A stretch of DNA of 64,000 nt from an uncultured Clostridium sp. (GTDB lineage Bacteria; Bacillota; Clostridia; Clostridiales; Clostridiaceae): the NCBI GenBank assembly GCA_937927335.1, contig CALBDU010000091.1, positions 1 to 64,000 on the forward strand, given 5' to 3'. The position numbers were made by a program, and so were the translations under genes. The notes beneath the pieces were generated by a model. It did no database searches and was not told the DNA's origin. It saw only the letters and a list, made by a program, of their open reading frames with translations. The first letter of the stretch is position 1. Every line of letters begins with the position of its first letter. Positions 15,832 through 23,669 of the stretch are shown here, piece after piece.

Positions 15832-17373
15832 CTATTTAGCGTATTCAACCGCTCTGGTTTCTCTGATAACATTTACTTTAATCTGACCTGGATATTCCAA
15901 TTCGTTTTCTATCTGTTTTACAATATCCCTTGCAAGATTTATTGAACCAACATCATCAATTTCTTCTGGTTTGACCATAATTCTGATTTCTCTTCCCGCT
16001 TGAATGGCATATGACTTTTCTACGCCTTCACATGTATTTGCGATTTCTTCAAGTTTTTCCAATCTCTTAATATATGCTTCGAGAGTTTCTCTTCTAGCAC
16101 CTGGTCGTGCAGCTGATATTGCATCTGCAGCCTGAACAAGTACAGCTTCGATTGAGTCTGATTCTACATCACCGTGATGGGCAGCTATGGCATTAACAAT
16201 AACTGCTGATTCATGATATTTCTTGGCTATATCTGCACCAATTGTTGCGTGTGGTCCATCAACCTCGTGGTCCACAGCCTTTCCTATATCATGGAGAAGA
16301 CCTGCTCTCTTGGCAAGAGTAGGATCTATTCCAAGTTCAGAAGCCATCAAGCCAGCAAGGTATGCAACTTCTATTGAATGCTTCAATACATTCTGTCCGT
16401 AACTTGTTCTGTATTTAAGTCTTCCCAGTAATTTTATCAATTCCATATGGAGACCATGTACGGATGTTTCGAAAGTTGCCTGTTCGCCCTCTTCTTTAAT
16501 GCTGTTTTCAACTTCTTTCTTGGCTTTTTCCACCATTTCTTCAATTCTAGCTGGATGGATTCTACCATCAACTATAAGTTTTTCCAGTGCAATCCTGGCA
16601 ACTTCTCGTCTTATTGGATCAAAGCCTGAGAGTATTACTGCTTCCGGTGTATCGTCTATAATCAGATCAACGCCGGTTAATGTTTCAAGGGTTCTGATAT
16701 TTCTACCTTCTCTTCCGATGATTCTGCCTTTCATTTCGTCATTTGGAAGAGCTACTACATGAACAGTGGTTTCAGCCACGTGATCTGCAGCACACCTTTG
16801 AATTGCACAGGTTATAATTTCTCTTGCTTTTTTATCAGCTTCTTCTTTAGCTTTAGCTTCCACATCTTTAATCATTATGGCAGCTTCGTGCTTAATTTCT
16901 TTGTTAATTTCATCCAATAATAACTGTTTTGCCTCTTCTGATGATAACCCGGAAAGTCTTTGCAGCTCTTCACGCTGCTTTACATAAAGTTCCTCAACAC
17001 TGGCAACTGTTTCTTCAATCTGCTGCTGCTTTTTGTTAAGGTTTTCTTCTCTCTTTTCAAGCATATCACTTTTCTTATCGATAGATTCTTCTCTTTGGAG
17101 CAATCTTCTTTCAAGACGTTGAATTTCATTTCTTCTATCCTTTGATTCTTTTTCGAAATCATTTCTAAGCTTATGCATTTCTTCTTTAGCTTCTAAAATG
17201 GCTTCTTTCTTCTTGGATTCAGCATTTTTTTCAGCATCTTGCCGTATTCTATTGGCTTCCTCCTGGGATAATCTTACTATTTCCCCAGATTTGTTTTTTG
17301 TAACCATAAAACCAACAAATAAACCGATTGCTACAACTATGCCTGTAGCTATAATATATATAACAGGATTCAC
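15832..17373 (-). CDS. rny: Ribonuclease Y
   Basis: A membrane-anchored endoribonuclease that starts mRNA decay. Order: an N-terminal membrane helix (about residues 3-24), a long charged coiled coil (about 30-200), a KH domain (GRIIGREGRNIRTLE), and an HD domain with HSIEVAYLAG, LLHDIGKA and AAHHGD. I start at GTG 17373, 5 nt after GGAGGTG, giving 513 residues; a longer upstream frame has no homologous N-terminus. A consensus promoter lies 120 bp upstream and a terminator follows. Confidence 0.95.
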   Translation of the reverse strand: MNPVIYIIATGIVVAIGLFVGFMVTKNKSGEIVRLSQEEANRIRQDAEKNAESKKKEAILEAKEEMHKLRNDFEKESKDRRNEIQRLERRLLQREESIDKKSDMLEKREENLNKKQQQIEETVASVEELYVKQREELQRLSGLSSEEAKQLLLDEINKEIKHEAAIMIKDVEAKAKEEADKKAREIITCAIQRCAADHVAETTVHVVALPNDEMKGRIIGREGRNIRTLETLTGVDLIIDDTPEAVILSGFDPIRREVARIALEKLIVDGRIHPARIEEMVEKAKKEVENSIKEEGEQATFETSVHGLHMELIKLLGRLKYRTSYGQNVLKHSIEVAYLAGLMASELGIDPTLAKRAGLLHDIGKAVDHEVDGPHATIGADIAKKYHESAVIVNAIAAHHGDVESDSIEAVLVQAADAISAARPGARRETLEAYIKRLEKLEEIANTCEGVEKSYAIQAGREIRIMVKPEEIDDVGSINLARDIVKQIENELEYPGQIKVNVIRETRAVEYAK

Positions 17374-17493
17374 ATGAACACCTCCTTTGCTTTTATTATG
17401 CTTTAAATTTTGTAGTAAAAGAAAGCATGGAAAAGGTGTCATAATATATTCAAATGGTAACTTCTAATATATGATAAACCAGAATTTGTCTTA

Positions 17494-17522
17494 ATTTTAT
17501 ATTAAAATAAGTAAATTGTCAA
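17494..17522 (-). promoter_or_regulatory. rny promoter
   Basis: Consensus -35 TTGACA (17517-17522) and -10 TAAAAT (17494-17499) at 17-bp spacing. Confidence 0.85.
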
Positions 17523-17554
17523 GTTGACAAAATATTCAAAAATTAATACATATA

Positions 17555-17581
17555 AAGAACTATCACAGGGTGATAGTTCTT
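17555..17581 (-). terminator. Hairpin terminator after recA
   Basis: A 12-bp stem AAGAACTATCAC/GTGATAGTTCTT with a 3-nt loop just after the recA stop codon. The following T-tract is weak. Confidence 0.6.
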
Positions 17582-17585
17582 AAAT

Positions 17586-17993
17586 TTATTTAACAGGTTT
17601 TTCCTTTACCTCTTTTTCCTTAAGGTCTTTAGCTGGGGCTTCTACCTTGTTTAAAGGCAGATTATGCTTTTCTCTGATTTTATTATCTATTTCCATCATC
17701 AATTCAGCATTTTCCTTTAGATATTGTTTTGCATTTTCCCTTCCCTGTCCAAGTCTTACATCTCCATATGAGAACCATGCCCCGCTTTTTTGAACAAATT
17801 CTTCCCTTACACCAACATCTAATATATTTCCGGCTTTAGAAATACCCTCATTATACATGATATCGAATTCGGCCTGTTTAAATGGAGGGGCTACTTTATT
17901 TTTAGTAACCTTGATTCTGGTTCTGTTACCTACTATTTCGTCTCCCTGTTTGATGGAGTCAATTCTTCTTACATCCATTCTAACTGAAGCATA
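17586..17993 (-). CDS. recA: Recombinase RecA, 3' exon
   Basis: The second exon encodes 135 residues beginning YASVRMDVRRIDSIKQ and covers the end of the ATPase core and the C-terminal domain (GAWFSYGDVRLGQGRENAK). The exon starts with TAT (Tyr) immediately after the AC end of the group II intron. Joined to the 5' exon at 20883, it restores the conserved GGRALKF-YASVR sequence in frame with no missing or extra residue. An ATG at 17978 is internal and does not mark the start of an independent gene. The C-terminal tail is Lys/Glu-rich. Confidence 0.95.
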   Translation of the reverse strand, partial: YASVRMDVRRIDSIKQGDEIVGNRTRIKVTKNKVAPPFKQAEFDIMYNEGISKAGNILDVGVREEFVQKSGAWFSYGDVRLGQGRENAKQYLKENAELMMEIDNKIREKHNLPLNKVEAPAKDLKEKEVKEKPVK

Positions 17994-18054
17994 GTTGGCT
18001 AAGTACCCAACGCCTTGCTATATTACTATAGTAGGTTTTCAAATACTCGCCACC

Positions 18055-18088
18055 AAACCGTACTTGAAAGTTTCCAATCATACGGCTC
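18055..18088 (-). ncRNA. Group II intron domain V
   Basis: Exactly 34 nt. It begins GAGCCGUAUG with the catalytic AGC triad, has a GAAA apical sequence, and closes with GUACGGUUU. The basal stem is well formed. The apical stem (GAUUG against CUUUC) has two U-U mismatches. Confidence 0.85.
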
Positions 18089-18144
18089 TCCAATTGTTAC
18101 TTAAGTATCTACGAAATTGTAATCCATTTAAATCTTCAATATCT

Positions 18145-20169
18145 TTAGTCTAATTCTCCGTTGTGTAGTTTCTGATGACAATTATTAATTGAACCTCTTG
18201 CACAAAGAATTAATGTCTTTCTTTTTCTTGCTATCATGTGTTTTTCCCAAGCTTTTTTTCCTTTGAGGTCTTTGAGTTTTCTTACATGATGAACTTCAAA
18301 AGGTCCTTTTGTATCCCCACACCATTCACAGACATTTGCTTGTAATCGTGTTATTAGACTGTTTCTTCCACCGTAATTGGTATTAGGAATATTATCAATT
18401 TTATCATCATTCTTGAAGATTTTTTTGCAAAATACTATTTCATCATATTGAAATAGTTGTACAAAATTACTTATTCCTTTGCTGTTAGTCCAAGTTATAC
18501 CCCATTTGCCTTCTCTGAAATATTTTTTATTACTTTCTTTGTCTTTCATATTCATTAATTTGGATACTTTGGTTCTGTATTTACCTGCTAAGGTTTTGCA
18601 GAAACTCTGTTTAAATATGAAATGTGCATTAGTAAGTTTTTGTTTTACATCAAAGGCGAACTTGTAATATTGGTAGAAGCCTCTAAACTCTGAGTTATAT
18701 GCTGAAATTATTTCTAAGTCGTCATTGTTCAGATTTTTAGGTCTATGTGTTGGTTTCCAACATTTGCCATCTTCCTTTATATATCCATTTTTTAACATAA
18801 ACTTGACTAAGATATCATGAGGAAGTGATAGTTTTATGCTTTCTGTTGAAGTCCTCGCAAGAACCTTTCTACCACTGATTTCTCTTCTTCTCAATAAGTC
18901 TCCTTGGTTGACAAATATGTCATATCCTAAGAAACGTATTTTGTTAGAGTTGTGAGTTATTAGGGTTTTTTCTTGACTAAGAGTAAGGTCTAATTTATCT
19001 CTTATGAAAGTTGCTAAATCTGCTTTTATTTTTTCTGCTTCCTCTTTAGTACCTATTATACCTATAAGGAAGTCATCTGCGTACCTTACGTACTTCATTC
19101 TTCTATAGTTTTCGTCATTTTGCTCATACGTATTTAGTGTTTGCATTTTTTGGGTTAGTTCTTTTATTGTTTCAATGAGTTTCTGTCTTTCTAATTCTGT
19201 TGGAGTTCTAAGGAAGAGATTGTTTTTGTAAATTATCTTCCTATAGTATTTGACAGTTTTATCATTGTCATAATTTATGATTTCTGGATGATTTTCTTTG
19301 TATTCTTTAATTTTTCTTTTTGCTTCTTCCACATTTAATTTGGCTTCTGCAATTTTTTCAGGAGGAGGGACTTCTAACAGCCTTCTTTTTAAATGTATCT
19401 CATTAGCTATTTTCTTGTATTCCCTGTTGTCTTTTCTTCTTGTCCCTTTATCATATTTTTTGATAAATTCCTCTACGTACTTGTCCAATTCATCCAGATA
19501 TATATTCGCAAGTATTGGGCTTATTATTCCACCTTGGGGTGTTCCCGAAAAGGTTTGATAAAGTTTAAAGTCTTCCAAATACCCTGCTTTTAAGAACTTC
19601 CATATTAGCCTGATTAGTCTATCATCATTGATACGCTTTTTTAGCAGACTTATTAGCACATTGTGATTAATATTATCAAAGAAACCTTTAATATCTCCCT
19701 CTATCCACCATCTTACTGCTGTAAAGTTTGTTTTGATTTGTATTAATGCAGTGTGACAACTCCTGTTTGGTCTAAATCCATGTGAGTTTTCCGAAAAATT
19801 ATTTTCATATATTGCTTCTAACATTTCTCGTAAAATTTCTTGCACGAACTTATCATATATTGCTGGAATTCCCAAGGGTCTTAGTTTATCACTATTCTTT
19901 TTGGGAATATATTGTCTTTTGGCAGGTTTGGGCTGGTAGGTTTCATTTTTTAAGCTTTCTATAAGATTTTCTATGATTATCATACTGAAACCATCAATGG
20001 TTACACCATCTGTTCCTGCTGTCATGTTACCTTCTTTTGCATATATTTTTTCATATGCTTTTAGATAAAACTCTTTATTGTACAGGTTTCTGTATAGACT
20101 TTCATATTTGTACTCTTGCTTGTTTGAATTACCCTTCAGTACCTCTAAAATTTTGTCTGGATTTCTCAT
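18145..20169 (-). CDS. ltrA: Group II intron reverse transcriptase/maturase with HNH endonuclease
   Basis: A 674-residue intron-encoded protein that assists splicing and intron mobility. The RT domain spans about residues 20-440, with FRPNRSCHTAL, EGDIKGFFDNI, SGTPQGGIISP and the catalytic YADD at 363-366. A charged insertion of about 120 residues between SGTPQGG and YADD is typical of chloroplast-like introns. The maturase (X) domain follows (about 445-590). The C-terminal HNH nuclease has CEWC (614-617), HH (627-628), and C656, C664 and H665. No stop or frameshift interrupts it, so it may be active. It has its own ATG but lies on the recA transcript. Confidence 0.93.
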   Translation of the reverse strand: MRNPDKILEVLKGNSNKQEYKYESLYRNLYNKEFYLKAYEKIYAKEGNMTAGTDGVTIDGFSMIIIENLIESLKNETYQPKPAKRQYIPKKNSDKLRPLGIPAIYDKFVQEILREMLEAIYENNFSENSHGFRPNRSCHTALIQIKTNFTAVRWWIEGDIKGFFDNINHNVLISLLKKRINDDRLIRLIWKFLKAGYLEDFKLYQTFSGTPQGGIISPILANIYLDELDKYVEEFIKKYDKGTRRKDNREYKKIANEIHLKRRLLEVPPPEKIAEAKLNVEEAKRKIKEYKENHPEIINYDNDKTVKYYRKIIYKNNLFLRTPTELERQKLIETIKELTQKMQTLNTYEQNDENYRRMKYVRYADDFLIGIIGTKEEAEKIKADLATFIRDKLDLTLSQEKTLITHNSNKIRFLGYDIFVNQGDLLRRREISGRKVLARTSTESIKLSLPHDILVKFMLKNGYIKEDGKCWKPTHRPKNLNNDDLEIISAYNSEFRGFYQYYKFAFDVKQKLTNAHFIFKQSFCKTLAGKYRTKVSKLMNMKDKESNKKYFREGKWGITWTNSKGISNFVQLFQYDEIVFCKKIFKNDDKIDNIPNTNYGGRNSLITRLQANVCEWCGDTKGPFEVHHVRKLKDLKGKKAWEKHMIARKRKTLILCARGSINNCHQKLHNGELD

Positions 20170-20882
20170 GGTCTCACACCATATCCTTTCTTCATTTTAG
20201 ATTTCACAATCTGTCTCCCTTCACTCCTTTATATTTTTCCCTTTACTAACATTACTGTCAATATCCTAACGGTATAAAGTTCTATCGCTACTATGGAGAC
20301 TCCGTTACCATATAGAGTATTTTCACATCAGTTATTCCAAACTATGTGTTATCTGCAAATTTAGTTTGTGTTGACCTTTTAGAACATTGTTCGATTTACT
20401 TTATCTTAATAATTTATTTTGTTGCAGACGCTCTATTTAGGTAATCTCAGGTTATCCTATATACTATAATTTATTGCCTTCTGTTTAGGTTTCCTTTTCG
20501 ATGTTTACCTCTTATTGAGGTTGTGGGAGCAATGTCTTTCTAACCTTCAACGCAAATTTTAAACGTTGAGTATTTGCTCCTACTACCAATGATAGCCATT
20601 CGTAAGGTAGTATCAGCCCTTTCTTAACACTCCATCTGGGATTTACGCAGTTTAGCATTAACCATGCAGAAGATTTCTGTCTCGCCATTCATCTGTACCT
20701 GAAATGGCTCAGGTAGGTTATGACTTTTCAACCATGTGGTGGTCGCCCATTCCTTTCGGTTAGGGGTAAGGTTGCAGACAGTAACTCGAAGACTGAGTTA
20801 TCTACTTTTCAGTAGCAATAGTATACAGAACTCGTTCTGTTATCCGATTTTTGTCGAATTAAGCCAGAACTTCCTGACACAC

Positions 20883-21542
20883 GAATTTTAATGCCCTTCC
20901 GCCAGGTGTAGTTTCAGGATTTCCAAACATTATACCTACTTTTTCTCTAAGCTGGTTTATGAAAATAATTACGCATTTTGACTTGTTTATTGAACCAGCA
21001 AGCTTTCTTAAAGCCTGGGACATTAGCCTTGCCTGAAGTCCTACGTGGGAATCACCCATTTCGCCTTCGATTTCTGCTCTTGGAACCAGAGCTGCAACTG
21101 AGTCAACTACAATAAGGTCTATTGCTCCTGATCTTACCAGTGCTTCGGCTATCTCCAAAGCCTGTTCTCCAGTATCCGGCTGGGATACGATAAGATTATC
21201 GATATCAACTCCCAGATTTTTCGCATAAGATGGATCAAGTGCGTGCTCAGCGTCAATAAAAGCAGCGGCTCCCCCATTTTTCTGCGCCTCAGCAACACAA
21301 TGCAGCGCAACAGTGGTTTTACCAGAGGATTCAGGACCAAAAATCTCCACAACTCTTCCTCTTGGAACGCCACCAATTCCAAGTGCTATATCCAGATCAA
21401 GACACCCGGTGGAAATAGAATCCACATTTAATATACTGTCTTCACCAAGTTTCATTATTGAACCTTTTCCAAACTGCTTTTCTATCTGGCCCATGGCAGC
21501 TTCGATTGCCTTTAATTTGTCATTGTTGATATTGCTTCCCAA
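20883..21542 (-). CDS. recA: Recombinase RecA, 5' exon
   Basis: Encodes the first 220 residues of RecA, including Walker A GPESSGKTT, the catalytic AFIDAEHALDP region, Walker B LIVVDSVAALVP, loop L1 and loop L2 (GNPETTPGGRALKF). The exon ends in TTC at 20883 and continues at 17993. The start is probably TTG at 21542, correctly spaced after AAGGAAGTGA and matching the usual GSNIN-type N-terminus. A GTG at 21551 lies inside that ribosome binding site. Without splicing, translation would run seven codons into the intron and stop at TAA (20859-20861). Confidence 0.95.
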
Positions 21543-21562
21543 AAGGGTCACTTCCTTTCACC

Positions 21563-21574
21563 GAACGTATGTTC
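21563..21574. promoter_or_regulatory. LexA-binding site (SOS box) of recA
   Basis: GAAC-GTAT-GTTC, a perfect match to the Gram-positive SOS box core. It lies just downstream of the -10 element and would block transcription start. Confidence 0.9.
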
Positions 21575-21581
21575 TTGTTTA

Positions 21582-21610
21582 ATTATATATTATATAATTA
21601 GTAAGGTCAA
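21582..21610 (-). promoter_or_regulatory. recA promoter
   Basis: -35 TTGACC (21605-21610) and -10 TATAAT (21582-21587), 17 bp apart. Confidence 0.85.
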
Positions 21611-21611
21611 C

Positions 21612-21643
21612 AGTATAAATAAAAGTTCCTGCAAAGGAACCTT
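21612..21643 (-). terminator. Terminator after pgsA
   Basis: Stem AAGGTTCC with GGAACTTT (one G-T wobble), 6-nt loop, followed on the minus strand by TATTTATA. It directly precedes the recA promoter. Confidence 0.6.
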
Positions 21644-21679
21644 ATTTTAATTATGGACAAAAGTATTTTATATTAATCA

Positions 21680-22264
21680 TTATATATCTGTCTTAAGTAT
21701 CTTCTTGTTTTTCAGGAAATAATCCAATCCTGAAATTAAAGTTACTATTACAGCTATAGCCATGGCGCAATCAGTGGTGATATTTAAAAACCTGTGGGGA
21801 TAATGTATTATATTCTTTAATGCACCCAGGGAAACGTGGTTATAATTCAAATTGATTAAAGCAAGTATTATTGCAACAATCTGAGTTACAGTTTTTGCCT
21901 TCCCCCATTTACTTGCTGCAATAACTATTCCCTCTGCAGCAGCAATTGATCTTAATCCTGTTACTGCAAACTCTCTGGCAATTATTATCATAGCCACCCA
22001 GCCTGGAACTATATGGAACTCCACTAATGAAACCAAAGCAGCAGTAACTAAAAGCTTATCTGCCAGTGGATCCATAAACTTTCCGAACCTGGTAATCTGG
22101 TTTCTGCTTCTTGCTATATAGCCATCCAGTTTATCTGTTAAAGAAGCTATTATAAAAATAAGCAGTGCAATCTGTCTGCCGTAAGGTATTCTAACTGTTA
22201 TAAAAATTAGAAAAAACGGCACAAGAAGTATTCTGATCAGGGTCAGTTTGTTAGCAAGATTCAT
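21680..22264 (-). CDS. pgsA: CDP-diacylglycerol--glycerol-3-phosphate 3-phosphatidyltransferase
   Basis: Makes phosphatidylglycerol-phosphate at the membrane. The CDP-alcohol phosphotransferase motif is seen as SLTDKLDGYIARSRNQITRFGKFMDPLADK (shown in the central third), with several membrane helices. I start at the ATG at 22264, which overlaps the rimO stop by 14 bp and follows GGGAG at good spacing. The longer frame to 22288 lies within rimO and adds a non-homologous leader. The product is 194 residues, normal for the family. Confidence 0.93.
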   Translation of the reverse strand: MNLANKLTLIRILLVPFFLIFITVRIPYGRQIALLIFIIASLTDKLDGYIARSRNQITRFGKFMDPLADKLLVTAALVSLVEFHIVPGWVAMIIIAREFAVTGLRSIAAAEGIVIAASKWGKAKTVTQIVAIILALINLNYNHVSLGALKNIIHYPHRFLNITTDCAMAIAVIVTLISGLDYFLKNKKILKTDI

Positions 22265-23591
22265 AATATACATCTCCCAATAAATCATATTCCAGGCTAT
22301 CAGATATTTTCACCTTTACAATGCTTCCAATTTCCAGATTGTCCTTGGAATTAAAATATACCAATCCGTCAATATCCGGACACATCTCATAGCTTCTTCC
22401 AAACCATTTTCGTTTTTTATATCCTTCCACGATGACATCATAGATATTGCCTATTTTTGCATTGTTTTTATCCATGGAAATTTGCTGCTGCAGCATCATT
22501 ATTTCGTTATGCCTAATTTCCTTCACATCCTCTTCAATCTGGTTTTTCATAATTGCAGCTGGAGTATCTTCTTCTCTGGAGTACTTAAAAACTCCCAAAT
22601 TATCAAACTTAATTTCAGATACAAATTCCTTAAGCTCATTAAAATCTTCCTCAGTCTCACCAGGAAAGCCGACAATAAGGGATGTTCTGAGTATGAGGCC
22701 CCTAACCTTTGACCTCAGCTTGCTAATTGTATTTATTATCATTTCCTTGTCAGTACGTCTTCCCATAAGCTTTAAAATATTATTGCTGATATGTTGAATA
22801 GGGATATCCAGGTACTTGCAAATTTTACTGTTAAGGGCAATCTCGTCAATTAATTCATCGTATATTTCTTCAGGATAGCAATACATGATTCTAATCCACT
22901 GAATACCCTGAATTTTTGATAATTCCCTAACCAGCTCATGGAGCTTTTTCCTGCCGTATAAATCAATACCATACATAGTAGTGTCCTGAGCAACAATTAT
23001 CAGCTCACGGCAGCCGCTTTTTGCAAGGTCCTCAGCTTCCTTTATGATGTTTTCAAAGCTTCTGCTCCTGTATTTTCCCCTGATCTGAGGAATTATGCAG
23101 TAGGTACAGAAATTATTACAGCCCTCTGCTATTCTTATATATGCATAGTAGGAAGGGGTGGTGAGTATTCTTCCGCCTTCATTAATATTTGAATCACTGA
23201 AATTGCAAAGATCCTCTTCAAAGACCTCACCCTTCAAATGCTTCAATATGTTACGGTTTAGCTGTTCATAGTCATTTACTCCAAGCATTATGTCAATTTC
23301 AGGAATAAGCTCCTTAAGCTCCTGGCCGTATCTTTGTGTAAGACACCCGGTTACAACCAGAAGCTTGCAGTTATTCTCCCTGTATTCATTCATTTCCAGT
23401 ATTGTATTTATTGACTCTTCTTTTGAGGATTCTATAAAACCACAGGTATTTACTATGATTACCTCTGCAGCCTCTGGATTGCTTACAATTTCAAAATTGC
23501 CATCAGCTGCTATTTTGTTTAATATTATTTCTGAATCTATCCTGTTTTTGTCACAGCCTAAACTCACAAGCCCAACTTTTATTTTAGACAA
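22251..23591 (-). CDS. rimO: Ribosomal protein S12 methylthiotransferase RimO
   Basis: A radical-SAM enzyme that methylthiolates an aspartate of ribosomal protein S12. The N-terminal cluster cysteines appear in SLGCDKNRID, NTCGFIESS and TGCLTQRY. The radical-SAM triad is CNNFCTYC, and a TRAM domain ends the 446-residue protein. The GCDKNRID form and the position next to pgsA and ftsK support RimO rather than MiaB, whose gene end is at the start of the window. The start is TTG behind AGGAGG. Confidence 0.94.
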   Translation of the reverse strand: MSKIKVGLVSLGCDKNRIDSEIILNKIAADGNFEIVSNPEAAEVIIVNTCGFIESSKEESINTILEMNEYRENNCKLLVVTGCLTQRYGQELKELIPEIDIMLGVNDYEQLNRNILKHLKGEVFEEDLCNFSDSNINEGGRILTTPSYYAYIRIAEGCNNFCTYCIIPQIRGKYRSRSFENIIKEAEDLAKSGCRELIIVAQDTTMYGIDLYGRKKLHELVRELSKIQGIQWIRIMYCYPEEIYDELIDEIALNSKICKYLDIPIQHISNNILKLMGRRTDKEMIINTISKLRSKVRGLILRTSLIVGFPGETEEDFNELKEFVSEIKFDNLGVFKYSREEDTPAAIMKNQIEEDVKEIRHNEIMMLQQQISMDKNNAKIGNIYDVIVEGYKKRKWFGRSYEMCPDIDGLVYFNSKDNLEIGSIVKVKISDSLEYDLLGDVYYESC

Positions 23592-23669
23592 ATTTATTTC
23601 CTCCTGTATGTTAAAATAACCTACTAAATATTTTATAGCTGTTTAACTTATTTTACAAGAAAAAATTTG

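Larger units (their letters stand above)
17994..20882 (-). mobile_element. Group II intron (2889 bp, CL-like class) inserted in recA
   Basis: The 5' end is GTGTG directly after the Phe codon TTC of recA, and the 3' end is ..CCAAC directly before the Tyr codon TAT. A 34-nt domain V lies at 18055-18088 and a domain VI-like hairpin at about 18006-18040. The structural domains I-III occupy the 700 bp between 20170 and 20882, and the maturase gene lies in domain IV. The removal of exactly these bases restores RecA, which fixes both boundaries. The RT class (large insertion between RT motifs 4 and 5, HNH end) suggests the chloroplast-like class. A loop at 20553-20563 (TTTAAAATTTG on the intron strand) is a weak candidate for EBS1, with five A-U pairs to the exon end. 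Confidence 0.95.

Noticed and set aside
17586..17978. Independent small gene starting at the ATG 17978
   Set aside because: The sequence is the RecA C-terminus, continuous with the exon that begins at 17993.
17586..21551. recA as a pseudogene disrupted by a mobile element
   Set aside because: Both exons are intact and join exactly in frame, the intron boundaries are canonical, and the maturase is open, so splicing is the simpler reading.
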